Source of the DNA: Sphaerolaimus hirsutus
Lineage: Eukaryota; Nematoda; Chromadorea; Monhysterida; Sphaerolaimidae
Reading direction: 5' to 3'
Length of the DNA stretch: 64,000 nucleotides
Assembly (NCBI GenBank): GCA_964036195.1
Contig: CAXIWS010000742.1
Coordinates: 1-64,000, forward strand
The position numbers and the translations under genes are program-made. The notes beneath the pieces are model-generated. The model ran no database searches. It saw nothing but the letters and a program-made list of their open reading frames with translations, and was not told the DNA's origin. This document shows, one piece after another, positions 21,157 through 33,840 of this stretch (position 1 is the stretch's first letter; each line of letters begins with the position of its first letter).

Positions 21157-22538
21157 TACCGTATTACCTCGAAATACCCCCATGGGGGTTTATTATTTCG
21201 CCAGCAAAATTTGAGGGGGGGGGGGGTTAATTCGAGGGGGGGGGGGGGTTTATTCGAGGGTTTTTTTATTATTTCGTCAGATATTTTCGTGAAATTCATA
21301 GTAAAGAATACGCATTTTCTTACACAAAAATGGTAATAAACGTGAGAAAATAGGTTATATTTTGGCTATAGATGTACATCGTACACAAATGAGCGTATAA
21401 CTGTTAGTGATGTAAAGGCACCGGGGCACCGGTGCCCCGGTGCTGGGCACCGAAGGGCACCAGCACCGGTGCTGGTGCGGTGCCATTGCAATCTTCAGGG
21501 GTGCCATGCCGGTGCCGGTGCCATTTTTTTCAGAATAGCACCGGTGCCGGTGCGGTGCGGTGCCATTTTTTTGCCGGTGCCACAGGTGCTAGCACCAGGG
21601 CAAAGCAAAAGGCACCGGGAAAGGCACCGGACAAGGCTTCATGTGCTGTGCAATTTTGTCCATAGTATGTGCTTATCCATATTTCAAAAAACAGCGATAT
21701 ATTTACCCAACCGTTTTTGCCTATTTTGTAAACCTCCCATCAAATAAATATACCTACTGTGAATTCCATTATACCCGATACGTGATCTGATGAGCGAATC
21801 TAAAATTTTGTTGAATTTTTAATCATTTTTAAATTTTATATTTATCTTACTTTTTTGTTCAAAATTTGTTGTCAGTTTATGACAGAGATGGTTCAGCTTT
21901 TCTCTGTACAGCAGCGACTCGGATCAGTAGACAATAGTGGCTATGGACATTGTAATGAATTAAATATTTTATCTTTCATTTGTAATCATTGTAATTGCTT
22001 CACAAAAGTGATTGCCACGTCATTCTGATAATTTTAAGTGCTCAACCATCAAAATCGGTTGAAAATTCATGGAAATATGCACTTCCAAAAGTGAGACCAC
22101 TGAGAAACTGCCCGATAGGTATTTACTTCACAAATTCCAGCCCGGTGCGGTGCCTTTCGGTGCTAGCACCGGCAACCCGCCGGTGCCCTTCGGTGCCGGT
22201 GCCATTTTTTCAAAAAGGCACCGGTGCCGGTGCGGTGCGGTGCCATTTTCTGGCCGGTGCCCCAGGGTGCCAGGTGCCCTTTTCATGCGTTGGCAAAGGT
22301 GCCGGTGCGGTGCGGTGCCATTTTTCCCAGTGCCTTTAACATCACTAATAACTGTAGCTGCGATGCAAATCAGTAGTAATAAATACATCATGTACATTGC
22401 ATACATGATGTACATCATTCCGGAGGGGGGGTATTTCGAGGGGGGGTTTATTATTTCCCCAGCCCATTTTGAGGGGGGGGGTTAATTCGAGGGGGGGGTT
22501 AATTCAAGGGGGGGGGGATAATTCGAGGTAATACGGTA
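21157..22538. mobile_element. TA-flanked MITE (CCGTATTACC variant) split by a hAT
   Basis: TACCGTATTACCTCGAAATA at left and 'attcgaggtaatacggta' at right. About 439 bases once the 21405-22347 insertion and one copy of its octamer are removed, the normal size of the group. Confidence 0.87.
21405..22347. mobile_element. Non-autonomous hAT, TAGTGATGTAAA termini, GCACCGG words
   Basis: Left TAGTGATGTAAAGGCACCGG, right 'gtgcctttaacatcacta'; exact octamers ATAACTGT at 21397-21404 and 22348-22355. Same terminal framework as 15897-17042, but the interior palindromes are GGCACCGGTGCC instead of GCGCCATGGCGC. Central 21660-22130 is unrelated AT-rich filler. Confidence 0.9.
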
Positions 22539-22712
22539 ACTTAATAAGTTCAGTTGAACAAACGATTGCATCAATTGACGATTGACTCTGGGTTGACTCT
22601 GAGATGCTATGTCAACTGGCATGTGGAGGCCCAATGTTCCTTTCATTTTTTTATTAATCCATCAGATAAATTATTATAATTCGCTGTTTTTTGTTGATGT
22701 TTCCAGTGGCAT

Positions 22713-23531
22713 ACATGTGGGGAGTTTCATTCTAAAAATGCATGCATATATCCAAGTTTTTCGATTTTTCAAAATCGCATTTAAAAGTTTGACGCTGGCC
22801 CGACGGCGCTATGTTTGGGGGACGACGCTTGCCCCGCACTTTTCAGATAGATCCGACATTTCTCTACAATTTTTGTAATCACAAATTTTGTTGGCCGCGA
22901 AATATTTAGGGAGTTATGTGAGATTTTGTAAGTCACCCAAAATTGGAAACAAATCTGAACATTTGAAATTATATGTTATATAACTTCTTAACAGTGCATC
23001 GTAGGATAAAATGAATCACATCACTGCAAAGCCCGTGTCTAAAAGTACCTCTACCTAAATTTTCAGATCAATATATGCACGCATATTTGATAGTAGTGCA
23101 AAATGTAAACTCCACGTTACATTCATCATAAGTTAGGTAAATTGTCGAAGCGGTGGAGTTGTCAGACTCCTAAAGTGGCAAACATAAAATGATACATGGG
23201 ATAATTATACATCGGTATTTTCATACGCCAATGTATTTGAACACGGCAATGTATTTTTCGGATGCCCCACAGACCCGGCAAAGAAAACGAGCAAGCCAAT
23301 GTAAATGAACAGTCAATAAAATCGAAGAAATACGGTATGTGCACTTTCTATGTGGAAATTGTGATTTTTCTGAAAAACGGTACCACTGTATCTCGGGAAC
23401 GAAATGGACTATAATGCTGATTTTTTTCCTAAAATGTGAAAAACTATACGTGGAGGTCAAATCCACGCTTCACTCGATTTTTCTGGATTTGGCGCTTGTG
23501 AACTTTTAGAATGGAACTCCCCATGTGTTGT
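22713..23531. repeat. Weak foldback repeat
   Basis: 'acatgtggggagtttcattctaaaa' near 22716 pairs with 'ttttagaatggaactccccatgtg' near 23500. Pairing decays inward. Ends and target site not determined. Nothing else is recognised between 22539 and 24281. Confidence 0.45.
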
Positions 23532-24281
23532 TTTTTATTCTCTTTCATTTGGTTGTTGTGAAAGTGAGCAATGAAGAAGCAAAAAATACATAACAAATAA
23601 AAATGTATTTCACATGAAATGATTTTTAAAATGATTTGATAAAATTAAATTGATAAAAATAGATTTACTGGACATTTAGCTGCAATTATTGCACACATTA
23701 CAGCAGATATTTTTTTAGAATGCTATGGAAAAAATGATAATAGCTACCATAAGCAATGAGAAAATAATTTTTTCGTGAAAAAAACCCAGCCTTCACATGC
23801 ATACATCCTCATGTCAGTTTAACAGAAAGACAAAAATTTGTAGAATCACATAAAATTAACTGTATTGAGGTCACAGTCTCAGTTGTTGAAAAAACATGAA
23901 AAGATAGTGGCATTGTATTTAATTCATGCAACCATAACCTAAGCATTCAATTTACTTTTTAGACTTGGCACAGATGAAGACTCAACAGCAGCAAAAATGA
24001 AAAGATACAAACAGCCCGCATGAGTCTTCATTCACTCCAGGATTTGCCCTCTCATGATTCAGGCATCATGTAAATCTTGTCAGCCAGCATTGATTTCACG
24101 TTTTCAAAATTTGTGCCAAAAAATTTACTGTGGGTCATATTTATTGTAAAAAACATTGTCATGCAGTCACCCAGATTTCATGCATCCAGTTTCAGCAAAA
24201 AATGGGATATGAAAACTCACTATTTTTTATTGGTTAAATTATTGCATTTTCACATTACCTAGGTAAACATGAGTGTGCTAC

Positions 24282-27200
24282 ATTTAACATACAGCCCATA
24301 TCACAGTTTGTTTCTCTACACATGCCGCACTGCACATATCACAGTATGTCTCCCTACACATGCCCGCAAGAGCAGATCACATGTTGCGTGTGCAATACAC
24401 ATACACGCGGGCGGTGTTGTGGAAATGCATGTACACATGTAACTTGCATGTGTAAATCTATACATGATTGTCTATTTTCCACGCCCACATGATCAACATT
24501 CATAAACACATAAACCTGAAAGAGATTATTTCAACTTATTGTGCTATTGACCTGTTGGCATACAAAAATTCAAAAATTTGACACTGTTTTTCAAATTTTT
24601 GGACTTTTCAAATTGCCACCCTAAAATCTTTTCAAATGGAATAATGTGATGCAACAAAAATCGAAAAGTAATTCAAAAAAAGTTAAAAATTATATAATAG
24701 TATAATGAAAAAGATGCAAAAATATAGGTAAGTACAAAACGTGTGAACTCTGGCTTCTCGCATATTATGGCCTCTGTCACCCTGTTAATCAGAGTAGTTA
24801 TCTATTCTAATTATCTGTATTGTTACCTGCATACTTGTGCTCACCCAGTGCCAGTGTACATGCATACTTGAATACCGATATTCAACAGCGAAATATTTCC
24901 GGTAAAAATAGACTCACAAAAGCATGCGCCTATACGTCCTAAGACAGCTGTGTGCAGGGACGTATTTATGAAAATACCGCCTAAAATAACCATCGGAATG
25001 TGTAAAGATACACCATTTGCACGCTGCAGTGCACTAGCAGCTTACTAGCAAACCTACTAGTGTTGGAAAAACACCAAGGAATGGTGTTAGCTGCACCTAA
25101 AATAATGGAATTGCGCATGCGCCTAAAACATTGCGCAAATGAGTGACGCTGACGCTATATTATGGAGCGCAATATAAACAATATAAATGAAGCTAAATAT
25201 TATGGAGCTTGCCAAACACTATGTAGAAAAGGAATGCTAGCACTTACTTGGAATGGTTTACACCATTTGGCGCACTACAGTAAGCCAATTGGCTTGGTGC
25301 CAACAAGGTTGGTATGTCTGGAATTTGAAAATTCAAATTTGAGGTTCCAAATTTGAAAATAGCTTGCATATTCACCTGTCAGCTGTCAATAAGAAGCTTA
25401 GATAAGATCTAAGCAAAGATGATTGATGACACTGACTTCAAAGGGTAAAACCGCAACCCAAGAAATGATTGACAGCTATTTTGGCACACTACAGTAATCT
25501 AGACTTGGCGCCACGCCAAAAAGATGGCTTGTCTAGACATTTGAAGCAAAAACCTAGATAAGATCTAAAAACTGCTAAAAACTGAAGCAAAAAGACCAAG
25601 ATAACGATCTAGAGCTGTCAATCATATATTGCATAACTGACAGAATGTGCACACATGTTGCAAAATGTTGAACATTTGATTGACAGGCAAGTGCAGGTGC
25701 CACTATGCAACAATGCAACTAGTCCCCCACAGAAAGCATTGGTGGGGAAGTAGCTTGTGAGCAAGCTATGGAATCATGACAGAAAGTGTACCCAGTTTTG
25801 AGTTGATGCAAAAGTCACCAATTAAGGTGAAACTTCGGGTGTACACTAGGGTGTGTCTGTCTTACACACATGCCTAGTGATTTTACTTGCATCAAGCGTT
25901 TTATGAATATCACTTACCTGCCTATGTTAAACTCCGCCCACTAAGGTAACAAAACTGGAGCTGTCATGTCAAATGGAAAAGCAAAATTGGTTTTGGAACT
26001 GCAACCTTTTTGCTTGGAAAAATCAGTCTGACTTCCAATGAGAATACTCTGTTTCTGTGCTGAACCTATTTTTAGCTCCGTGCTATTTTTTGGCTGTGTG
26101 CCAAATTCCATTTTCCTAGGTCACTGGACCTAAAGGGCCACTGGGCCAGTGTAGCTGCAGAGGGCTGCTTGGCCTACACGCGGCCAGGAGCTTGAGGAAA
26201 GCTCTCACAATCTGCTTGCAGTGATAAGTGATCCCTGCAAATTGCATATTTCGTGTTTTTACCTATTTATTCACATTTATTTGCCGATTTCGCTACTATT
26301 CACCCTATTTACTGTTAATTGCGACTTAACCCTAATTTTTGCCACAATTATTCCCCAGTTTTGCGAACCTACCATTTTGCTGCCTAAGTTAGGTAGACAC
26401 CTATTTTCCATCGCTAGTTCTATTTATGTGTGAAAACATTTGCTAGTAGGCCGTTCTATTTTCGCAACTGCCTACCATTTATCATCTTTTACCCCATTTA
26501 CACCTAGTAAAGTTATCTAAACTACCGATCAAAAGAATATTTTGCTTGCACTCATGTGCCTAGGACTAAATGTAACATTTAGAGACCTTTGCATTTGCGG
26601 TACAGCCATTTCCATTTATATTCAGCTTTTCATTCTTTACAATTGGCTGGCTTCCAAGTATTGGAATTTCCTACCTTGTCCCACCACACCATTCAAGTAA
26701 AAACTGCGCAACGAAAATTTACCACATCAAGTACCGATTTCTGCTACCCATTTTCCACAGTATTCAAACAGAATAGTAGACACATTTTAATCAACTAGAC
26801 AAGCAATTCTAATCAACTAATTAGTGCAAGGCTATCTCCTTGCTGGCGAGCGCACACACCCAACTAAATTTTCCCTACCTATTTACATTCTAATTAGAGC
26901 ACCCGTCACTGTGTAATAACAAAGTTTGATAGCGACCACCCGACACTTTACAGCGTAAATAGCGTAGCCGTGTACACGGTGACCCACGTTTTTGCACTGG
27001 CATAAACGAGTGAAAGAAACTGGACGGATTTACTTTGCTACCAAAACCTGATTGTTTTTTAGAACCTTTATCCTAAAAAACTTCTCTTAACACCACTAGC
27101 AAAAGAATCCCGGAATCTTTCCACAGCAATTGGTGAGCGCGGCAGTGTTTTAACATTGTAGGCGCCAAACCCAGTTTCACACATTACAGTATGCATGTTA

Positions 27201-27375
27201 CAGCACTCATGCATTGCCTCATTTCACATGCATTTCCACAACACCGCCCTTGTGTATGTGTATTGCACACCCAACATGTGATCTGCTCTCACGGGCATGT
27301 GTGGGGAGACATACTGTGATATGGGCACTGCGGCATGTGTAGAGGGACATACTGTGATATGGGCTGTATGTTAAA
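24282..27375. mobile_element. 3.1 kb inverted-repeat element with about 150-base arms, possible piggyBac-type
   Basis: Left arm from 'atttaacatacagcccatat' (24282) is the inverse of the right arm ending 'atatgggctgtatgttaaat' (27375); both arms continue through 'acatgcccg...gagcagatcacatgtt' and 'cgggcggtgttgtggaaatgcatg'. TTAA lies at each edge (24284, 27371), as in piggyBac insertions, but the inverted homology runs past TTAA, so this is tentative. Interior 24440-27200 has no transposase frame; the longest frames (70 codons) are featureless. Confidence 0.6.
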
Positions 27376-27965
27376 TGGGATCCTCCCGGTAAACATAGTG
27401 GCAAACTAGTGATTTGTCGAAACTGCAACACAAAAATGCATGATATTTGTGAAAACTGAATGTTGACTGCATGCAAGATGGGAAATGTTGCCATTTTTGG
27501 CCATTTTAGTTTTCACATCAGTCACGGTTAAAACAGTGTGTGTTGGCACAAACTACCTAAGCAGAGTTGTTAGAATTACTGAACTTTTTAAAAGTATATG
27601 TAAACATAAAGTATTTTTTCACTCACCACAAAGTATCAAAAATGTTAAATACTTTTTTTACTCGTACTTACGCGTAAACGTGGATACTTTTTGTGAATAT
27701 AGAAACGACTACTTTTCTTCATACAATATGTAAAAGTGAGCACTTTTTAATAAACACTTTATGTGTACAGCACATGTATGTTTTTCTATAAGCAAATGAT
27801 AGATAAAACAGTTTTCAAGGTCTCTCTATTTTATGAGATAAAGATCGTCGACTTACTTGAACTTCTATTGCCGCCACAACCATTTCGATTTGGTTGCAAT
27901 TCTAGGCACTACACCCGCGTATCTTTAGTATTCAACGGAACCACTTCTGTAAATACCTAGCAGTG

Positions 27966-28392
27966 TACGGTAAATCCTTGAATAAGTCCCCAGGGGACTC
28001 ATTTTTTTGTCAGAATTTTTTGAGGGGGACTTATTCGAGGGGGGAGTTATTTGAGCCGGGAGTTATTATTTCGTCGGAACATTGAGTCAAATGCATGATC
28101 AATATATCGTCGGAATTGGGTTCAATTCGTCACATAAATGTGTAAGCCAATATAGAAATCCTGTGATTCATCTAATAGTCAATGCTAGTGTCCATCTATT
28201 GAAAAAAATGCATAGTTTTAATGAAAGTTTACATACATACGTTTTTATACATGGACGTCTTTCCCACCCATCAAAGAGGGGGGAGTTTATTCGAGGGGGG
28301 AGTTATTTTTTCCCCAGTCAGCTTACATAGGGGAGTTATTCGATGGGGGGGGAGTTATTCGAGGGTGCGGACTTATTTGAGGATTTACGGTA
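27966..28392. mobile_element. TA-flanked MITE, CCGTAAATCC subfamily
   Basis: Left 'tacggtaaatccttgaataa', right 'acttatttgaggatttacggta'-type end. The sister sequence at 37341-37360 reads 'atacctagtgtagtcacttt' without the element, a direct empty site showing TA duplication. Confidence 0.85.
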
Positions 28393-28504
28393 GTCACTTT
28401 AAAAATATGTCCCAAAAATATCATACCAAAAATAAAAATATGTAAAAAATTTTTCTGACATACATTTTCTGTACGCGTATGCTTTGAAAATGTACGCGTA
28501 CAAG

Positions 28505-29413
28505 TAGGGCTCGAAACTCGTTTTTTTTCAAACTTGAGTTCGAGTCGCAACGCCAAAAATTTTCCGGTCGAGTCAGTGAGTCGAGTCGGGCAAGTCAGTG
28601 AAAAGTCGAGTCAAGTCGGGCAAAACTCTCAAGTCTCGAGTGAGTCAGATGGGAATATTTTTGGTATGCGACGTTTGCAGAAATTTCTGATACTGAGTTT
28701 TCTACCAATGTTTTCACACACACTTAATGACATCTAAATGCAAGCAGTTCATTTAAATATCAAGATATAGCAAAAATATAACTTACATGTTCACTTTCTT
28801 GGTGTTGCCACAATATTTACAGTAGCAAAAATATAACCAGCCTAGTGATGGAAATACAACATATATTAATGATGTTGTTTTTATGAGAAAATCAAAGTTT
28901 TTTTTATTATAGAAAATCCATTGAAAAATGCCACCCATAAACAACCCGGCAAATTACATGTAAAGCCAATGTCAGGCAATTATTGGAAAGCAACTTCTCT
29001 TGTCAGAAACAAGTATTTTTATATTCATGAAAAAGATGGGGGCACTTATCAGATGATGATGATCACCTACAACCAGGGATTTATCTTTATAGGGAGTGTT
29101 GCTTTGCCCTCTGTAATGGAGAATGAAAGGTGGGGGCTCGCGTACCACACACAAATTTTACCCACACAAATGGATTCATCTGTAAAGCACCCAAATTTTT
29201 TTGCAAAATATGTTTAAAAATTCATGTCAAAAGTGATGTTTTTGGACATTTTTCAATGTGAACCCTGACTCGTAATTTGCCAAAATTACGGGTCGAATCA
29301 GGCAAAAACCTCGAGTCTTGAGTCAGGGCCATATTTTTCCGGTCGAGTCAGGCGAGTCGGGTCGGTACCCCATTTTACCCTCGAGTCACGAGTCGAGTCG
29401 AGTTCGAGCCCTA
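28505..29413. mobile_element. Non-autonomous hAT, TAGGGCTCGAA termini, GAGTC words
   Basis: Left TAGGGCTCGAAACTCGTTTT, right 'gtcgagttcgagcccta'; exact octamers CGTACAAG at 28497-28504 and 29414-29421. Subterminal arrays of 'GTCGAGTCAGTGAGTC'. A 98-codon plus frame at 28921-29217 lies in the middle; its sequence recurs with indels at 31784-32010, and I see no domain. Confidence 0.92.
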
Positions 29414-29603
29414 CGTACAAGTGCATACGGTATTTTTTGAAAAAGTACCTATATGTAAATGTATTTACCGCGTACTCGCTTACGCGTATTTTTCGAGTAA
29501 ACGTACATACTTATTAAACAACTATGAATCTAAGTCCATCGATTTAGAGCCGAATACATGTTTAAGTTATCTCAAACCATAAAGGGAGCAAAAATCACGA
29601 AGT

Positions 29604-30448
29604 ATGTACATAGACAACGCGAAATTGCCGCATCTGACTGGTGTTTTTGAATTATTAAAAACAACAGCTCTATCCCGTCAAGCGAAGATGAATCGAATCA
29701 AGTCACAGTTGGAGTTATTGTCCAGGAGACCGGTGGCAATGCTGAATACTCTCGAAGCCGAAAAATTATTTGAAATAGTCCTAGACAACACATACGTTAA
29801 ATTCTGTGGGCTACTATATCAACAAACACTAGGGATACCTATGGGCGGAAGTGCCTCAAGCGACATTGCCAACCTTACGCTGGCAGGAATGGAATACAGA
29901 TACCTAGTGGATAAAACAACAATATAAAAGCATGGACCTTACAACGAACAAAAAGATATGTTGATGACATCTTAGTCATCAACAAACCAGACTTCTCACA
30001 AATTTGCACCGACATCTACGGCACAGAACTAACCCTCGAGCCAGACAGAACGGAGAACGGGTCCAAGGTGCACTTCCTCAACCTCGACATATCCATCAGC
30101 AACCACAGGCCACAATTCAACCTGTGGAACAAAACAGATGATTACACATTCAACATAGTCAAAATAACACATGTGTCCAGTAACGTTCCCCCAGAACTAG
30201 GTTATAACACCCTGTATTCCCAAGCCAAAAGATATCTTGAAATTTGCACCAAGATCGACGACAGTTCTAGAAGAATCGTCGATCTGATGAAAAATCTTAT
30301 AATAATGGAATTCGAACCGATCAAAATGTGCACCACACTTTTAAAGCTCATCATCAACTACCCGAACCTAGCAACCAAACACAACATGTGCAGTCAACGT
30401 GAGATTTGCCAATGGATCGATCAACTAAAAAGCTCAGCAACACAGTAG
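29604..30448 (+). pseudogene. Reverse transcriptase fragment, Penelope-like or related, frameshifted
   Basis: Two frames. The first (29604-29927) ends YVKFCGLLYQQTLGIPMGGS with 'SSDIANLTLAGMEY', the finger/palm region of an RT; the second continues with RYVDDILVINKP (about 29968-30003, the catalytic YVDD) and 'VHFLNLDISI', then a thumb-like region to 30448. The IPMGGS.SS...A and VHFL.LDI pattern resembles Penelope-like elements, but I cannot confirm it. The frame changes near 29925, so the copy is broken there. No endonuclease is seen. Partial copies of the start lie at 36580-36735 and 50650-51080. Confidence 0.65.
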
Positions 30449-30811
30449 ATATACCGGTAAAGTGGGACATGAGCCCAGAAAAACGTTCTCTGCCCCCCAA
30501 CCCACTCGCCAAAATATTTTGGCACAATAAAATAACACACAAACGTTTTTTCCACCACCCGGTATATCACGTAAAAATCATCAAGTAAAAACAAAATAAT
30601 CCAGATAATACAGCATTTTGCCAAGCTAGATCGATACACCAGCAACAATAAAAATCCAAAATAAACCCCAAACACACCACACACGTTGAGCAACGTACTA
30701 ATCCCGGTATCGCCCGGACGTATCTTGCTAATCTGTCCGATCAAAGAGATGCCGCCGTCTGTTGTGCTGCAATGGAAAAACGGAAAACGATTATACCAAG
30801 CCAAGTCGCAA

Positions 30812-30842
30812 TATAAAAGAGCCCCACTCTACTCCAAGAAAT
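30812..30842 (+). promoter_or_regulatory. Candidate TATA-box core promoter
   Basis: TATAAAAG at 30812-30819, followed about 25-30 bases on by 'actctactccaagaaatcac' and then the ATG at 30893. Spacing fits a Pol II core promoter for the small frame downstream. Position based on motif only. Confidence 0.4.
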
Positions 30843-30892
30843 CACACGGACTACATTCGCATCACGCCCCCGAGACTTAGCTCATTTCGCCA

Positions 30893-31117
30893 ATGGCTCC
30901 GACCCAGCGCAACAGCTCAATGGCCCGCATCCCGAAGAAATCTGCAAACCCGGCGATGCAGGAACCGGACACCGAAGCCCCTGCAGCCAAGAAACCCCGG
31001 CGGTACGCCACCGGTGTTGAGGTAAATTTGGTTGATAGTGTAGTGCCTGAGTATATAAGAGAATTGTGCATATGTGCTGAGTTTACGACCGATACAGTCA
31101 GTACGGTCATGAAGTAG
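30893..31117 (+). CDS. Small ORF or first exon, unknown
   Basis: ATG at 30893 begins a GC-richer frame: PTQRNSSMARIPKKSANPAM..EAPAAKKPRRYATGVE, basic and Ala/Pro-rich like a disordered or nuclear tail (KKPRR could be a nuclear-localisation motif). At 31021 the frame meets GTTGAG|GTAAAT, a reasonable donor in phase 0, after which composition drops to AT-rich; I suspect exon 1 is 30893-31021. It follows the RT fragment and a TATA motif, so it may belong to a transposable element. No family recognised. Confidence 0.35.
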   Translation: MAPTQRNSSMARIPKKSANPAMQEPDTEAPAAKKPRRYATGVEVNLVDSVVPEYIRELCICAEFTTDTVSTVMK

Positions 31118-31783
31118 TTTTGGATACTTTTTCTTTTTCGTGAAAAAACAAGTTTTGGATACTTTACAAAACTCTGATTTCTGTTTAAGCTGGAAAACGC
31201 TTAAACCGGCGCGAGGTGCTGGCCACAGGCAACACAAAACGGTTACTCTCAAAAATTTGGGGATTTATGGCCAGGCGATAAAAGCTCGCCAACCAGCTTC
31301 TGACTTACAAAATTCATATTGATAAACATAAACTCTAAATAACACTTTTACACAGAGAAATCAGGGTTTCATAATTCAGACATGAGGGTTTCATAGATTG
31401 TAGACACCTAAGTGCCTAGAAACTTGTGCTTCAGCCCACAGGGAAGCCAATTAGACTTCACCACTTCAAACTTTAAGGCAGCATGCATAATTGTGACATG
31501 ACATTAATAGCAGTAACTGTTTGTTGCATGTGATAGAGCAGGCGAAACTGTATCTTTTTGTACATTTTGGTGTTTGCTAATATTGTGCCTACACACACTA
31601 GTTTTCACAGTGACTTGTGTGAAAACCGAAATGGCAAATATGGCGACATGTCCCATACAGTTAACACATATGGTATGCAATGTTTTTTTGTAGTTTTCAC
31701 AAATGGCACAAGTTTTTAGTCATGCATGCATAGTGTGCAAAAGTTTCGTTTTTTTCCTCTCTTTTTCCATACTGTTAAGATGT
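31118..31783. other. No gene identified
   Basis: AT-rich. Contains 'tacacacactagttttcaca' (31591-31610), a short repeat also near 20700, 27512 and 36830. Nothing else supported. Confidence 0.35.
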
Positions 31784-32155
31784 TTCTCTTGTCAGAAACA
31801 AGTATTTTTATATTCATGAAAAAGATGGGGGCACTTATCAGATGATGATGATCACCTACAACCAGGGATTTATCTTTATGGGAGTGTTGCTTTGCCCTCT
31901 GTAATGGAGAATTAAAGGTGGGGGCTCGTTTACCACACACAAATTTTACCCACACAAATGGATTCATGTGTAAAGCACCCAAAAATTTTGCAAAAAATGT
32001 TTAAAAATTCATGTCAAAAGTGATGTTTTTGGACATTTTTCAATGTGAACCCTGACTCGTAATTTGCCAAAATTACGAGTCGAATCAGGCAGAAACCTAG
32101 AGTCTTGAGTCAGGGCCATATTTTTCCGGTCGAGTCAGGCGAGTCGAGTCGGTAC

Positions 32156-32923
32156 CAGAGTTGCGAAAGTGTATTTACACTTACCCGAAATACCCGGGTA
32201 AATGGGTATTTATATTTACACTTACACTTACACTTTCATAAAATACCCATACACTTTTTTACACTTTCCTCAGCAAAATACCCGGGTACAGAAAGTGTAT
32301 TTTTTTCTTTCAGATGGCCCTGTTTTATGCTTTTGAGAAAGCATAAATTAGGGTCATGTACAAAAAATAACTGCACAGTGCACACATGCAGTTATGCATT
32401 GAATGTAGAAAATATGGAAAAGGTACAAACTAGCCTTTGATCTCCAACCTTTGATCAGTACTCATGATATTCTACAGTTTCATCATACTTTTGTAAAAAG
32501 GACAAGATCAATGGAAATTCACCAGCTGGACACAAAGTCAAATGTTTGCATTGACATTTGCTGCATGTCCATTCTTGCATTTAAACAGTGTGTATCGCAC
32601 TGCTTAATCAGTAAAATATCAACACTGAAAAAGTCCCATTATTAGGGAACTTCATACCACTACAGTATTTGTTACAGTCTAAAATATTTCATAAAATGCA
32701 GTAAAATGACAAATAAATTGATCTAAAGGTGAAAACAGTGGTGTTTTCTAATGCTCAACAGTGAGAGCTCTTTCTAAAAAATTTTTTACACTTACACTTT
32801 TTTTACACTTTCCTAGGTATTTATTTAATACCTTACACTTTTGGTATCCATACTCTAAATTTGGAAAGTGTATTTACACTTACACTTACACTTTCCAAAA
32901 ATACCGGTATTTTAACAACTCTG
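32156..32923. mobile_element. Non-autonomous hAT, CAGAGTTG termini, ACACTT words
   Basis: CAGAGTTGCGAAAGTGTATT at left, 'ttttaacaactctg' at right; exact octamers GTCGGTAC at 32148-32155 and 32924-32931. The uninterrupted target is visible at 29363-29382 ('gtcggtaccccattttaccc'). Terminal framework matches 18036-18964 but every ACGTTT word is ACACTT. Confidence 0.93.
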
Positions 32924-33840
32924 GTCGGTACCCCATTTTACCCTCGAGTCACGAGCATAGGGGATTTTCTGGGTAGCATTTTAGGGGGGGGGGGGGGGGT
33001 CCGCCAAAGTTCGCATGGCTATAACTCTGCAACCACTTGGCGAAATTTGACGAAAATTTAACATAATGAGGTTTCAGGTCGGGGCGGTATTGAAAATCGA
33101 ATTCGAGTTTCTACGACCCCCCTGACCCGAGATAGGGTGGGTCTGAAAAAAGGCACATTTTTCGATTTTTTTCGCTGTCGCCCCAAACACGTGAACTTTG
33201 AATGTCAATAACTCCGTTATTTCACAGCCAATTTTGTTCATTTAACTTCTAAAATTAATAAAAATCCTTGGAGATTCCATTTTTGAGGTCATTTTGGTGA
33301 TGTACAATTGCAGTCATATTGATTTGACCCAATTTCTGAATGCCAAATTTTGAGCAAATTTTTTTATTTGAACACGCTATCATATACTTTAGACGACGAG
33401 AACTCATATAAAACAAAAATGAGTTCAATATCTCTTTCCAATCAAAAGTTATAGCGCATCAAACTTTCCCTCCCATCCACATAAATAACTGCATGAAGAA
33501 CAAAGCACACAACTTCAAAACTCCATATCTCGACCATTTCTCAGCCGATTTTCACCAACGAACACTTAAAATGATCAGAATAACATGGGGATATCGTTTT
33601 CATTCCCAGATTATCTGTGTATTGTATAAGTTCTCCCGTACAAGAAAACAATGATAACTCTTGAATGAACTTATCATAATGAGATTTTTATACAAATAAA
33701 CTAATAATAAAAACGATATCCCCATGTTATTCTGATCATTTTAAGTGTTTGTTGGTGAAAATCGGCTGAGAAATGGTCGAGATATGGAGTTTTGAAGTTG
33801 CGTGCTTTGTTCTTCATGCAGTTATTTATGTGGATAGGAG

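Larger units (their letters stand above)
27562..29526. mobile_element. CAGAGTTGTTAG...AACAACTATG element, split by two insertions
   Basis: Left CAGAGTTGTTAGAATTACTG, right 'ttattaaacaactatg'. Interior has AAAGTACTTTTTACTC-like and TACGCGTA words. Flanks 'tacctaag' / 'aatctaag' agree at 6 of 8. A sister at 36884-50593 occupies the same position relative to the flanking repeat, so both derive from one old insertion. Holds a MITE (27966-28392) and a hAT (28505-29413). Confidence 0.65.

Noticed and set aside
28921..29217. 98-codon frame in the TAGGGCTCG hAT as a captured gene
   Set aside because: The second copy at 31784-32010 has indels that break the frame, and no homology was recognised.
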